Notes under the pieces: generated by a model | What the model was told of the DNA's origin: nothing | Seen by the model: only the letters and a program-made list of their open reading frames with translations | The model's database searches: none | Part shown: piece by piece, positions 1-7,282 of the stretch | How the letters are laid out: every line of letters starts with the position of its first letter | Position numbering within the stretch: the stretch's first letter is position 1 | Position numbers and translations under genes: made by a program | Assembly: GCA_030645455.1 (NCBI GenBank) | Contig: JAUSNA010000060.1 | Span: 1 to 38,492, forward strand | Length of the DNA stretch: 38,492 nucleotides | Direction: 5' to 3' | DNA from: Candidatus Levyibacteriota bacterium | Lineage (GTDB): Bacteria; Patescibacteriota; Microgenomatia; Levybacterales; GWA1-39-11

Positions 1-237
1 AAAGCCAACATATGCATTAGCACCCAGCACTTTCAAAACAAGCCTAAAGACAAGTAGAACCTCAATCACACCCAACACATACCAAATGATTTGATTGAAT
101 CTGAAAATTGTCTTCTTTTTTTCATACACTTTTTGAGGCGCTTCCCCTTTTACCTGAGGATCTATCTGTCTTACAGTTTTCTCTACCACTTGATTGGTTG
201 GCTGTGTTTCAATTGTTGTAACTTCTTCTTGTGACAT
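1..237 (-). CDS. yggT: YggT-family membrane protein, 5' part only (runs off the window)
   Basis: An open frame of 79 codons starts at the ATG at 237-235 and continues beyond base 1, so only the N-terminus is visible. About 43 polar residues, rich in Gln, Glu, Thr and Lys (MSQEEVTTIETQPTNQ...), come first, then a hydrophobic stretch from about residue 48 (IIWYVLGVIEVLLVFRLVL) followed by KVLGANAYVGF. The hydrophobic segment with an F-R-L-x-L-K-x-x-G-A-N pattern fits the first membrane helix of YggT proteins. The long cytoplasmic N-terminal tail is unlike enterobacterial YggT but I believe it is common in CPR versions. A -10 hexamer (TATACT, 252-247) lies 9 nt before the start and there is no Shine-Dalgarno site. 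The family's function is poorly defined; roles in septum or envelope organisation have been suggested. Confidence 0.7.
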   Translation of the reverse strand, partial: MSQEEVTTIETQPTNQVVEKTVRQIDPQVKGEAPQKVYEKKKTIFRFNQIIWYVLGVIEVLLVFRLVLKVLGANAYVGF

Positions 238-246
238 ATCAAGATA

Positions 247-252
247 AGTATA
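247..252 (-). promoter_or_regulatory. -10 element of the YggT-like gene
   Basis: TATACT on the minus strand ends 9 nt before the ATG at 237. The -35 region falls in the T-tract of the preceding terminator and is poor. The transcript would have a leader of about 2-3 nt. Confidence 0.45.
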
Positions 253-263
253 GGCGAATGGGT

Positions 264-289
264 AAAAAAAAACAGTGAGCTGGATCACT
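264..289 (-). terminator. Intrinsic terminator of the Crp/Fnr regulator gene
   Basis: Read on the minus strand, AGTGA-TCCAGC-TCACT is followed by G and nine T residues (272-264), a compact terminator 38 nt after the regulator's stop. The 5' arm AGTGAT (289-284) can instead pair perfectly with ATCACT at 300-295 (5-nt loop), so the two hairpins exclude each other. Confidence 0.65.
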
Positions 290-326
290 AAAAAAGTGAT
301 AGTCTACTCATTTTTAAGCGCAAATA

Positions 327-1034
327 TTAATTTGAGGTGGACAATTCGCGTTCGAGATTCTTTATGCTTTCGAAAATCATAGCGTGATCAGCATATTTAA
401 CCAAACCTTTTTTCTTTAGTTTTAACATCTCGTGCCCAGCAGTTTCTCTTGCTACTCCAACGAGCGTTGCAATATCTTGTTGCGTGAAACGATGCTTTAC
501 CAATACACCATGATCTTTCTCAACACCAAAATGTTTGGCTATATATAATAATATTGAGATGACTCTCCGATATGCATCACTGAATGCTAAATGCTCAACT
601 CGCGTTAATGTCTCAGCGTAATCCTCTAATAATTCACTCATTAACTCAAAGATAATAGTAGGTTTGTCTTTAATAAAATCAACAACTTGCTGCCTTGGAG
701 CGCGTCCTACCTCAACCGAGGTCAAGGCCTCGAAATAATAAACATTTGGTGTACCATTTATTGCCCAAACCATTGGAAAATATGAAATAGGTTTGAGAAT
801 GTGTAGGGATAATTCAGAACCATTTTTGGAGATGGTGTATTGCCTGACATACCCTTTTGTTAGACAAAAAATACCCTGTGGATCATCATCTGAGCGGATA
901 AGCATCTCGCCCTTTTTATATTTTCGTGTTGTAAATTGTGTATAAAAAGCCTCAAACTCCTGAGTTTTATTTATTATCATTCCATTATTCTTATGGATAC
1001 TCTTGTAGTATATATCAACTGCTTCAAATTGCAA
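327..1034 (-). CDS. Crp/Fnr-family transcriptional regulator
   Basis: 235 residues, the usual size for the family. Residues about 30-140 form the cyclic-nucleotide-binding-type beta roll (KYKKGEMLIRSDDDPQGIFC, then GYVRQY). The C-terminal third holds a Crp-type winged helix-turn-helix with the recognition segment FTQQDIATLVGVARETAGHE. The N-terminal and beta-roll regions have no Cys cluster like FNR, and I see no clear cAMP-binding signature, so the ligand is unknown. The start is TTG at 1034: TGAGG lies 7 nt upstream, whereas the in-frame ATG at 980 has no ribosome site. It sits downstream of a 44-residue small ORF and a 12-bp hairpin on the same strand, so the two may share a transcript. 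A terminator follows at 289-264. Confidence 0.9.
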   Translation of the reverse strand: MQFEAVDIYYKSIHKNNGMIINKTQEFEAFYTQFTTRKYKKGEMLIRSDDDPQGIFCLTKGYVRQYTISKNGSELSLHILKPISYFPMVWAINGTPNVYYFEALTSVEVGRAPRQQVVDFIKDKPTIIFELMSELLEDYAETLTRVEHLAFSDAYRRVISILLYIAKHFGVEKDHGVLVKHRFTQQDIATLVGVARETAGHEMLKLKKKGLVKYADHAMIFESIKNLERELSTSN

Positions 1035-1062
1035 ATCTTAGCCTCAGAAGTTGTATGTATGC

Positions 1063-1097
1063 TTTTGTGAGAGACCACCCTAAAATCTCTCACAAAA
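1063..1097 (-). promoter_or_regulatory. Perfect 12-bp inverted repeat before the Crp/Fnr gene
   Basis: TTTTGTGAGAGA at 1063-1074 and its exact complement at 1086-1097 are separated by 11 nt. It lies between the stop of the 44-residue ORF (1109) and the regulator start (1034). No U-tract follows the stem, so a plain intrinsic terminator is not obvious. It could be an RNA hairpin controlling the regulator, or a long operator. The half-sites contain TGTGA/TCACA but with a spacing unlike CRP boxes. Confidence 0.5.
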
Positions 1098-1108
1098 CAT
1101 GCAAAACC

Positions 1109-1243
1109 CTACGCTGCATCTTTATGCTCTGCTTTAGCAGTATCTGAAGCAATTTTTGCTGCATCATTTGTGCTTCCAACATCTTTTTGCAGCGATGTCG
1201 CTTCTTGTTTTTCTTCGGTTTTTTTATACTGCGTATCTATCAT
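1109..1243 (-). CDS. 44-residue hydrophilic small protein
   Basis: MIDTQYKKTEEKQEATSLQK and on to a C-terminus ending KAEHKDAA: a charged peptide rich in Lys, Glu, Ala and Asp, with no membrane segment and probably disordered or helical. The family is not recognised. It looks real because three signals line up on the minus strand: a promoter with TTGGTC (1302-1297), a 17-bp spacer and TATACT (1279-1274); a strong ribosome site GAGGGGGTGA; and an ATG at 1243. It precedes the Crp/Fnr gene and may be its leader cistron or an independent small protein. Function unknown. Confidence 0.6.
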   Translation of the reverse strand: MIDTQYKKTEEKQEATSLQKDVGSTNDAAKIASDTAKAEHKDAA

Positions 1244-1273
1244 GATATTTCACCCCCTCTCAATATTTATCTC

Positions 1274-1302
1274 AGTATAGTTTCGAGGTTAACACTGACC
1301 AA
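1274..1302 (-). promoter_or_regulatory. Sigma70-type promoter of the 44-residue ORF
   Basis: TTGGTC (1302-1297), 17 bp, TATACT (1279-1274) on the minus strand, predicting transcription from about 1267, just upstream of the Shine-Dalgarno site. Confidence 0.6.
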
Positions 1303-1651
1303 AAATCACGTAAAAGACTCTTCCCGTACAATCTCTTCAACCAATGCATTCTTATTCGTTTTTCTATAATCAAATTGTCCCAAAGATAATATGTTTGTAT
1401 AGCCGATCCCAAAAGTAGCTGACCCGACTGAAAATGGTGCTTTTCTTTGACTTGGTTAGTTTTCATATCTATTCCAAGTTGGGACAGGAAAAAAATGCTA
1501 TTTCTCTTAGATCTTTAACCTGCCTCGGCTTAGATTAATATAATCATAACCTTATATATGATCAACTTCTGCAAGACAGATTGTCCTTATTTAGTTACTT
1601 GTATCACATAAATTTTGCGATAAATCTGTAAGGTGATTATTGAAAAAAGTG
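1303..1651. other. Intergenic stretch, possibly holding a decayed small ORF
   Basis: This AT-rich region lies between the divergent small-ORF promoter and the promoter of the 1667 gene. On the minus strand an ATG at 1466 opens a frame beginning MKTNQVKEK. After the A-rich AAAGAAAAG, a shift of one frame gives a more protein-like continuation (APFSVGSATFGIGYTNILSL...NALVEEIVREES) ending at a TGA at 1308-1306. This could be a frameshifted remnant, but support is weak. Nothing else is recognisable in 1470-1650. Confidence 0.25.
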
Positions 1652-1657
1652 TATACT
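1652..1657 (+). promoter_or_regulatory. -10 element 9 nt before the 1667 gene
   Basis: TATACT ends 9 nt before the ATG at 1667. There is no Shine-Dalgarno sequence, so the mRNA is probably leaderless or nearly so. Confidence 0.5.
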
Positions 1658-1666
1658 TAGGTTGTT

Positions 1667-2335
1667 ATGAAAATGACAGTAGATAAAGTCTTCTCCATCC
1701 TGCCTCGCAGTCAAATTCAACTCTCTGAAAACAAAAAAATGAGCTATTGGCTAGAAAAGTTGTTTAACCAAAAAAAGAATAAGGAAAAAAGAGATCTGGA
1801 AAGAAAAACCTCAGATACCGACACACCATTAGCTGAACCTCCCGGTCCCATCGAAAAACAAAACCTAGAAGAAAAAGGTCTTGCTGAAGCAATTAAAAAC
1901 CGTGCTAGTAAAGCAGAAAAAAGTAGGCAAGCTATCGAGGATCTGGTTAATAAATCAAATAGAATATTGCTAAAAGTATCAACAGTATTTCCGCTAGATT
2001 GGTTCCCAAGTAGCATCATTGTGGAAGAAACCAGGCTTACCGTAATCCATCGTCAATTGTTTACTTCTCAAACGCACAGCGTTGACATAAAAAACATATC
2101 AAATATATTTGTAGACTCCGGCATTTTCTTTGCTCAACTGACAATCGTATCGGATACTTTTACAGAGAATCAAATTATTATTAACAGATTGTGGAAAAAA
2201 GATGCTATTTTCGTACGAAGAATTATAGAAGGATTACGAACGTTTGTGGGTAAGGATATTGATACCACAGATTTTACTGTTAAAGAATTGGTGAGTAAAT
2301 TAAAAGAACTAAGTACCACCAAAGTTGCAAAGTAA
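1667..2335 (+). CDS. Conserved CPR-type protein of unknown function with a PH-like C-terminal domain
   Basis: 222 residues with no signal peptide or membrane helix. Residues about 25-100 are a very charged Lys/Glu-rich linker likely to be helical. Residues about 100-195 form a compact beta-rich domain (FPLDWFPSSIIVEETRLTVI, later SVDIKNISNIFVDS and a block around FAQLTIV, then FTENQIIINRL) that I recognise as resembling a bacterial PH-type fold in CPR hypothetical proteins; this rests on pattern, not a search. A short helical C-terminus follows. It stands alone, is convergent with secA, and its promoter lies right before the start. A second ATG two codons in is an alternative start. Function unknown; a cytosolic lipid- or protein-binding scaffold is conceivable but not shown. 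Confidence 0.75.
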   Translation: MKMTVDKVFSILPRSQIQLSENKKMSYWLEKLFNQKKNKEKRDLERKTSDTDTPLAEPPGPIEKQNLEEKGLAEAIKNRASKAEKSRQAIEDLVNKSNRILLKVSTVFPLDWFPSSIIVEETRLTVIHRQLFTSQTHSVDIKNISNIFVDSGIFFAQLTIVSDTFTENQIIINRLWKKDAIFVRRIIEGLRTFVGKDIDTTDFTVKELVSKLKELSTTKVAK

Positions 2336-2388
2336 TTTATCTTAAATTATTTGAAGTTGTTAATCTGTAGTTGGACCCAATTAATTTG

Positions 2389-5088
2389 TTAATTCGGGTA
2401 GTGACACTTCTTATATTTCTTTCCGCTCCCGCACCAGCATGGGTCGTTGCGACCTAATTTCTTCTTTTCCCCTGCATCGTTTTGTGTAACTTTTTTACTC
2501 GTGGTTTTTTTCTCCTGAACAGCTTCTGTACCCACCTCCTCTGCAGGCTGATTTGTCGAGATGGAGGAAGTATTAATAGTTGGCTGCTCGGTCACAATTT
2601 GCACTTTGAAAATTCGGGTCACTATCCCGTCATCAATACCACCTATCAATTTCTCAAAAAGCTTGAATGCTTGATTTTTATATTCAACAAGTGGATCTTT
2701 TTGAGAAAATGCCTGCAATCTAATACCAATCCGAAGATCTTCCATGGATGTCAGATGATTCATCCAAAGATTGTCTATCACTTGAAGAGAAACAGCTTTG
2801 ATTAATTGATTTGCAATATCTTTACCTAATTCATTTTCCCTTCTTTTAAATATGTCTGAGGATAAGGTTTTGAGAAACTCCTTCTTTTCTTCTTTATCTT
2901 GACGTGACTCAAGCTGTTCAAGAATATGTTTTTGCGAATGGGGATCAAGAGGTATGATATTTACAAAATCGGTTAGAATTGCTTTGTCTATATCCTCACC
3001 CTGCATCACATACTGCATCTCAACCGACGCATCTATCGCATTTCCAAGTCTTTCAATAATGAATTCTTCATGATCATTACCTTCCAATAAATCGTGACGC
3101 ATTTCGTATACGATTTCCCGTTGCTTATTAAGAACATCGTCATATTCAACAGTGTATTTACGGCTCTCAAAATTAAATCCTTCGACCTTTACCTGCGCTT
3201 GTGTGATAACCCGCGTAACCAAGGCGTGTGTTAACGGCTGATCTTCGGGGAAATTAAATCGGGTCATAAGTCCTGCTATCTGATCTCCTCCAAAAATTCT
3301 CATCAAGTCATCTTCAAGAGAAATTATAAAAACAGACTTTCCCGGATCACCTTGCCTACCTGACCTTCCCCTCAATTGATTATCAATACGTCTGGATTCG
3401 TGCTTTTCGGTTCCAATAACATACAATCCCCCCACACTTAATACGTCTTCGTGCTCTTTCTTCCAAGAAGCATATTCTTTTTCAAATTGCTTTTTTCCTG
3501 TTTTTGACTGATATTGTGTTTCAAACTCAGATGGGGGTTGGCCTCCCAAAATGATATCGACTCCGCGCCCCGCCATATTTGTCGCAACGGTTACTGCTCC
3601 CTTTTTACCTGCATCTTTGATAATTAAAGCTTCCCGTAAGTGGTTTTTTGCATTGAGAACTTCATGCGGAATTTTTCTTCTTTTAAGAGTCTCACTAACT
3701 ATTTCATTATGTCCAATTGATGCGGTACCAACCAATACCGGCTGGCCTCTTCTGTGAGCTTCCTCAATTTCATTTACAACGGCAGTAATTTTGGCTCGCT
3801 GAGTTTTGTAGATTTGATCACTGATATCTTCACGCTGTATGAGTCTATTTGAAGGAATTACAATCACATCTAATTTATAAATTTTGTGAAATTCCTCAGC
3901 TTCAGTGGCTGCAGTACCAGTCATTCCTGCCAACAAATCGTATTTTCTGAAATAATTCTGTAGTGATACTGTCGCAAGTGTTTTTGATTCTTGTTGAATT
4001 GTTACCTCTTCCTTAGCTTCAATTGCTTGATGGAGTCCCTCAGAAAGCCTTCTCCCCTCCAGTAGTCTTCCGGTAAATTCATCAACAAGAATAACCTGGT
4101 TGTCCCGTACAATATAGTCCTTATTTTTTTGATATAGAAGTTTGGCCTTAAGAGCTGCTTCAATGTGATAAACAGTATCAAAATCTTTTTCGTAAATATC
4201 CTTAACCCCAAACATTGACTCTATTTTTCCGATCCCATGGTCGGTCAAATGCGCCGTACGTCTTTTCTCATCCAATTTATAATCAATTGGCTGCAATTTA
4301 TCTATTAACTTTGAGTATTCATAATATTTATTCGAAGGAGTAGCATCGGGCATGGAAATGATGTGCGGAGTTCGCGCTTCATCGATAAGAACGGAGTCAA
4401 CCTCGTCAATAATTGCGTAATAATGCTCCCGCTGGACCAACTGGTCAATTGAAGTTGCCATGTTGTCGCGTAAATAATCAAATCCGAATTCCGAGTTGAT
4501 ACCATAAACCACATCGGCTTGATAGGCTTCCTTCCTACTTACTGGTTTTAGATGGGTAAGACGGTAATCATTTACAGTATTGTCCTCATATACTTTGTCA
4601 AAAATATACGAAGCATCATTGATAATTGCACCAACCCGAAGTCCTAAAAATGTAAAAATGTCACCCATCCACCCTGCATCACGTCGCGCAAGATAATCAT
4701 TAACTGTTACCAAATGTACAGGTTTTCCGGTAAGTGCGTGAAGATATAATGCCGGAGTTGCGGATAGGGTTTTTCCTTCTCCAGTTTTTTGCTCGGCAAC
4801 TTTTCCTTGAGCCAAAACGGTTGCTGCAATCATCTGCACGTCGTAATGCCTAAGTCCGACTGTCCGCTGAGCCGCTTCCCTAACCAGTGCAAATGCTTCC
4901 GGAAGTACTAAGTACAAATTTTCTCCGCCAGCGATACGCTTTTTTAATTCTTCTGTCTTCTTTGGAAAATCGGTATCCTTTAATTTCTGAATTTTCTTCT
5001 CAAAGGAGTTGATCTCGGCAACTATAGGAAGGAGTTTGTTCACCTCTTTGTCGTTAGAGTCAAAAAGCTTGGTAATGAAGTTAAGCAT
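2389..5088 (-). CDS. secA: Preprotein translocase ATPase SecA
   Basis: The motor of the Sec pathway, which pushes unfolded preproteins through SecYEG at the inner membrane using ATP. It has 899 residues, full length for the family. Visible are the Walker A sequence KTGEGKT (residues 101-107), the DEAD-type Walker B DEVDSVLIDEART starting at 229, the second motor domain with GTASIGHNE and NMAGRGVDIILGG, and helical scaffold and wing regions. The C-terminus carries the zinc-binding SEC-C tail C-x-C-x8-C-H (Cys884, Cys886, Cys895, His896) after an acidic/Lys linker; this tail usually binds SecB or ribosomes. The ATG at 5088 directly follows six Ts of a terminator-like hairpin (5126-5089) and has no Shine-Dalgarno site. 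It is downstream of the 38-residue basic peptide gene, which probably has its own promoter. Confidence 0.98.
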   Translation of the reverse strand: MLNFITKLFDSNDKEVNKLLPIVAEINSFEKKIQKLKDTDFPKKTEELKKRIAGGENLYLVLPEAFALVREAAQRTVGLRHYDVQMIAATVLAQGKVAEQKTGEGKTLSATPALYLHALTGKPVHLVTVNDYLARRDAGWMGDIFTFLGLRVGAIINDASYIFDKVYEDNTVNDYRLTHLKPVSRKEAYQADVVYGINSEFGFDYLRDNMATSIDQLVQREHYYAIIDEVDSVLIDEARTPHIISMPDATPSNKYYEYSKLIDKLQPIDYKLDEKRRTAHLTDHGIGKIESMFGVKDIYEKDFDTVYHIEAALKAKLLYQKNKDYIVRDNQVILVDEFTGRLLEGRRLSEGLHQAIEAKEEVTIQQESKTLATVSLQNYFRKYDLLAGMTGTAATEAEEFHKIYKLDVIVIPSNRLIQREDISDQIYKTQRAKITAVVNEIEEAHRRGQPVLVGTASIGHNEIVSETLKRRKIPHEVLNAKNHLREALIIKDAGKKGAVTVATNMAGRGVDIILGGQPPSEFETQYQSKTGKKQFEKEYASWKKEHEDVLSVGGLYVIGTEKHESRRIDNQLRGRSGRQGDPGKSVFIISLEDDLMRIFGGDQIAGLMTRFNFPEDQPLTHALVTRVITQAQVKVEGFNFESRKYTVEYDDVLNKQREIVYEMRHDLLEGNDHEEFIIERLGNAIDASVEMQYVMQGEDIDKAILTDFVNIIPLDPHSQKHILEQLESRQDKEEKKEFLKTLSSDIFKRRENELGKDIANQLIKAVSLQVIDNLWMNHLTSMEDLRIGIRLQAFSQKDPLVEYKNQAFKLFEKLIGGIDDGIVTRIFKVQIVTEQPTINTSSISTNQPAEEVGTEAVQEKKTTSKKVTQNDAGEKKKLGRNDPCWCGSGKKYKKCHYPN

Positions 5089-5126
5089 AAAAAAGACGTA
5101 GCCTGTGGAATTCTTGAGGCTAAGTC
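5089..5126 (-). terminator. Terminator-like hairpin with U-tract directly before the secA start codon
   Basis: Minus strand: GAC-T-TAGCCT, a 12-nt loop, AGGCTA-C-GTC, then TTTTTT immediately followed by the secA ATG. The stem has nine pairs with one mismatch. It could end the upstream 38-residue peptide transcript, or act as an attenuator in the secA leader if transcription starts near TAGAAT (5141-5136). Confidence 0.6.
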
Positions 5127-5190
5127 AATGTTTTATTCTACCACAAAAGGACTGTCGGGTCTACTCTATTCGATTTGATTTAACAATACG

Positions 5191-5307
5191 TTATTTCTTC
5201 TTTGCAGTTTTTTTGGTTGTTTTTTTTGTTGTTTTTTTGGCAACTACTTTCTTAACAACCTTCTTTTTTGCAGCGGGTTTTGCTGCAGCTTTCTTCTTTA
5301 CAGGCAT
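5191..5307 (-). CDS. 38-residue Lys/Ala-rich basic peptide (histone-H1-tail-like)
   Basis: MPVKKKAAAKPAAKKK followed by Val/Thr-Lys-Lys repeats to the end. About half the residues are Lys, with no acidic or aromatic residues. The composition matches the C-terminal tails of histone H1-like and some HU proteins, suggesting nucleic-acid or ribosome binding. The start at 5307 is chosen because AAAGGAGGT (5324-5316) lies 8 nt upstream, the best ribosome site in the window; the longer frame from 5376 has none. The promoter TTGACA (5376-5371), 16 bp, TAATTA (5354-5349) precedes it. The signals suggest strong expression. A terminator-like hairpin follows before secA. No known family is assigned. Confidence 0.75.
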   Translation of the reverse strand: MPVKKKAAAKPAAKKKVVKKVVAKKTTKKTTKKTAKKK

Positions 5308-5348
5308 ACGTAAACACCTCCTTTCAACACTATCAATTAACTTCTTAA

Positions 5349-5376
5349 TAATTAAATGAAACTGAAAAAATGTCAA
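5349..5376 (-). promoter_or_regulatory. Promoter of the 38-residue basic peptide
   Basis: TTGACA (5376-5371), 16 bp, TAATTA (5354-5349) on the minus strand, giving a leader of about 35 nt that carries the AAAGGAGGT site. Confidence 0.6.
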
Positions 5377-5433
5377 ACAAAATTAATAGCTCAAAAAGGA
5401 TGATTTAGATTGATATATAAAGCTAAAAATAAC

Positions 5434-6669
5434 TTACAATTTGGGGGAAATTCTGTCAAATCCGGTATACTTTCGAAGGACCTCGGGTATCACAACGGAC
5501 CCATCTTCCTGCTGATAATTCTCAAGTATTGTAACCAACGTCCTACCGATTGCAAAAGCAGTACCATTAAGAATATTAACCAACTTCTTTTCATCTTCCT
5601 CCTTATATTTGATATTCAGTCTTCGAGCCTGAAAATCCCCCGTTGTTGAGGTTGATGTAACCTCCCGATATTTTTCCTGCGTTGGAATAAATGCTTCAAT
5701 ATCATACTTTCTGATTGCAGGAAAGCCTAAATCGCCTGTGCACATTTTAATAACTTGGTAGGAAATTCCCAATTCTGTAAAAAATTCTTCCTCAATACTT
5801 CTCAAAAACTCATGCTCATCATCATCTTTTCCATTCGCAACAAAACTTACCATCTCTACTTTATGGAATTCATGAACTCGTAAAATTCCTCTTGTGTCCT
5901 TACCATAGCTTCCGGCCTCTTTTCTAAAAGAAGAAGAATACCCCACATAGCGCAAGGGTAGTTTTTTAAAATCCAATGTTTCATCTTTATGCATCGGAAC
6001 AATGCTCTGCTCAGCCGTTCCTACCATAACCTTATCTTCGTCAACCAATTGGAACATATCCTCTTCGCCACCATTTTCCATATAGCCCAAAGCCCTCATC
6101 GAATCCTTTGAAATAATCGTAGGCGGAATTATCGGAATAAATCCCTTTTGAACCAATTTGTCCATTGCAAAGCGCACCAAAGCAATCTCCAGTAGTGCCC
6201 CTTCATTTTTTAGATACGCAAAGCGTGCGCCTGATACTTTTGTAGCCCTTTCAACATCAATAATATCCAGTAATTCACCCAACTCCAGGTGATCTTTGGG
6301 TTTGAAGCTAAATTGAGGAATTTCGCCAACTGTTTTTATGACATCATTCTCACTATCATTCTTACCAACCTTGACATCGTCTTTTGGAATTGCCGGTATT
6401 TGCAAAATGAGCTCATTTAATTCGATTTCCAAACTGGAAAGCTCGGTTTCTAGCCCATCAAGCTTTGCTTTTATCTCACGTCCTCGCTCGATATTTCTAT
6501 CTTTTGCAGCCTGATTTCTCTCTGCTCGAAGATTTTGCACTTCGATATTAAGATCACGAAACTTCTCATCAAGTTCCAATATTTTTGAAACATCAATTTC
6601 TACATTTTTGGAAACTGCACCAAGTCGTATTTTTTCCGGATTTTCGCGTATAAATTTTATATCAACCAT
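5434..6669 (-). CDS. serS: Seryl-tRNA synthetase
   Basis: A class II synthetase that charges tRNA-Ser (and tRNA-Sec where present) with serine. The protein opens with MVDIKFIRENPEKI, the usual bacterial N-terminus, then a long coiled-coil arm (residues about 25-100, Lys/Glu/Arg rich) that grips the tRNA. The catalytic core shows motif 2 (SSSFRKEAGSYGKDTRGILR, then HEFHKVEM) and motif 3 (NGTAFAIGRTLVTILEN). Length 411 is typical. The ATG at 6669 is chosen because the upstream in-frame ATG at 6681 lies inside a palindromic repeat. A -10 hexamer TATAAT (6719-6714) lies between rdgB and serS, so serS probably has its own promoter with the repeat hairpin in its leader. Confidence 0.97.
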   Translation of the reverse strand: MVDIKFIRENPEKIRLGAVSKNVEIDVSKILELDEKFRDLNIEVQNLRAERNQAAKDRNIERGREIKAKLDGLETELSSLEIELNELILQIPAIPKDDVKVGKNDSENDVIKTVGEIPQFSFKPKDHLELGELLDIIDVERATKVSGARFAYLKNEGALLEIALVRFAMDKLVQKGFIPIIPPTIISKDSMRALGYMENGGEEDMFQLVDEDKVMVGTAEQSIVPMHKDETLDFKKLPLRYVGYSSSFRKEAGSYGKDTRGILRVHEFHKVEMVSFVANGKDDDEHEFLRSIEEEFFTELGISYQVIKMCTGDLGFPAIRKYDIEAFIPTQEKYREVTSTSTTGDFQARRLNIKYKEEDEKKLVNILNGTAFAIGRTLVTILENYQQEDGSVVIPEVLRKYTGFDRISPKL

Positions 6670-6676
6670 ATCTTTT

Positions 6677-6702
6677 GTCATCCCGGACTTGATCCGGGAT
6701 CC
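6677..6702. repeat. REP-like palindrome at the serS start
   Basis: TCCCGGA-CTTGA-TCCGGGA is a perfect 7-bp stem with a 5-nt loop inside the longer core GTCATCCCGGACTTGATCCG. This core resembles dispersed palindromes I recall from many bacterial genomes. It lies in the serS leader, between the -10 hexamer and the start codon. Confidence 0.6.
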
Positions 6703-6713
6703 AATACCCTTGA

Positions 6714-6719
6714 ATTATA
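6714..6719 (-). promoter_or_regulatory. -10 element upstream of serS
   Basis: TATAAT on the minus strand just after the rdgB stop; the -35 region (about 6742-6737) is weak. Transcription from about 6707 would give a 38-nt leader containing the REP-like hairpin. Confidence 0.45.
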
Positions 6720-6726
6720 TAGCTTT

Positions 6727-7281
6727 TTAAGTCTTCTGACTATCCAAAAATTCTTTTAATTTTTTCAATGCACGTTTTCTGTGAGAATCTGAGTTCTTTT
6801 CTTTCTCGCTCATCTCCGCATAGGTAGCTGTTTGCCCTTCCGGAATTAAAATCGGATCCAACCCCCAACCGTTTGTTCCCCGTTCTTCTACAGCAATTGT
6901 TAGCCTAATTTCCCCTATAAAAAGGTGTATATTTTCCCCATCATGATAACCAATTGTCGCAACGAGAGTCCCATTCCGATTCGATTCGTTTTTCAACATT
7001 TTAAGTATAAGTTTATTGTTTCCATTGGACGCAACGTGAAGATATTTGACGAAGGGTCCAGGAAAACCATTCCACACATCTAATTTCAATGCAACATCAT
7101 CAACAATTACCGGAGATTTAACTTTATCAAAAGCTTGCTTCAATTTATGTTCGACAATTTCTTTCAAGTCCAAACTTTGAATCTCATCAAGTTCAATTTC
7201 AGTTATTTCGATTGGAATTCCTAAAATTTGCTGTGCTTCACGTGCTTTTCCTTTATTTCCTGTCGCAAAATATAGTGGCAT
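6727..7281 (-). CDS. rdgB: Non-canonical purine NTP pyrophosphatase (RdgB/HAM1 family)
   Basis: Hydrolyses dITP, XTP and similar damaged purine nucleotides to monophosphates, keeping them out of DNA and RNA. 184 residues, normal length. Family signatures are the N-terminal FATGNKGKAREA nucleotide loop, VDDVALKLDVWNGFPGP carrying the metal-binding acidic residues, and the C-terminal GWGLDPILIPEGQTATYAEM block with SHRKRAL. VDDVAL replaces the more usual EDSGL, a modest divergence. It starts 1 bp after the lysS stop, so it is translated from the lysS transcript and is probably coupled. Confidence 0.93.
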   Translation of the reverse strand: MPLYFATGNKGKAREAQQILGIPIEITEIELDEIQSLDLKEIVEHKLKQAFDKVKSPVIVDDVALKLDVWNGFPGPFVKYLHVASNGNNKLILKMLKNESNRNGTLVATIGYHDGENIHLFIGEIRLTIAVEERGTNGWGLDPILIPEGQTATYAEMSEKEKNSDSHRKRALKKLKEFLDSQKT

Positions 7282-7282
7282 A

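Noticed and set aside
1066-1094. CRP box (TGTGA...TCACA) upstream of the Crp/Fnr gene
   Set aside because: The half-sites are about 19 nt apart instead of 6; the whole is better described as a 12-bp hairpin.
2379-2394. AATTAA-TTTG-TTAATT inverted repeat as a bidirectional terminator between 1667 gene and secA
   Set aside because: All A/T stem, too weak, overlaps the secA stop region and lacks a clear U-tract.
2482-4514. Several 60-110-codon frames within secA on either strand
   Set aside because: They overlap a full-length, motif-complete secA and have no own signals or protein-like composition.
5105-5359. Plus-strand frame opposite the 38-residue basic peptide (Phe/Val/Ala rich)
   Set aside because: It is the antisense of Lys/Ala codons; the minus strand has promoter, ribosome site and start.
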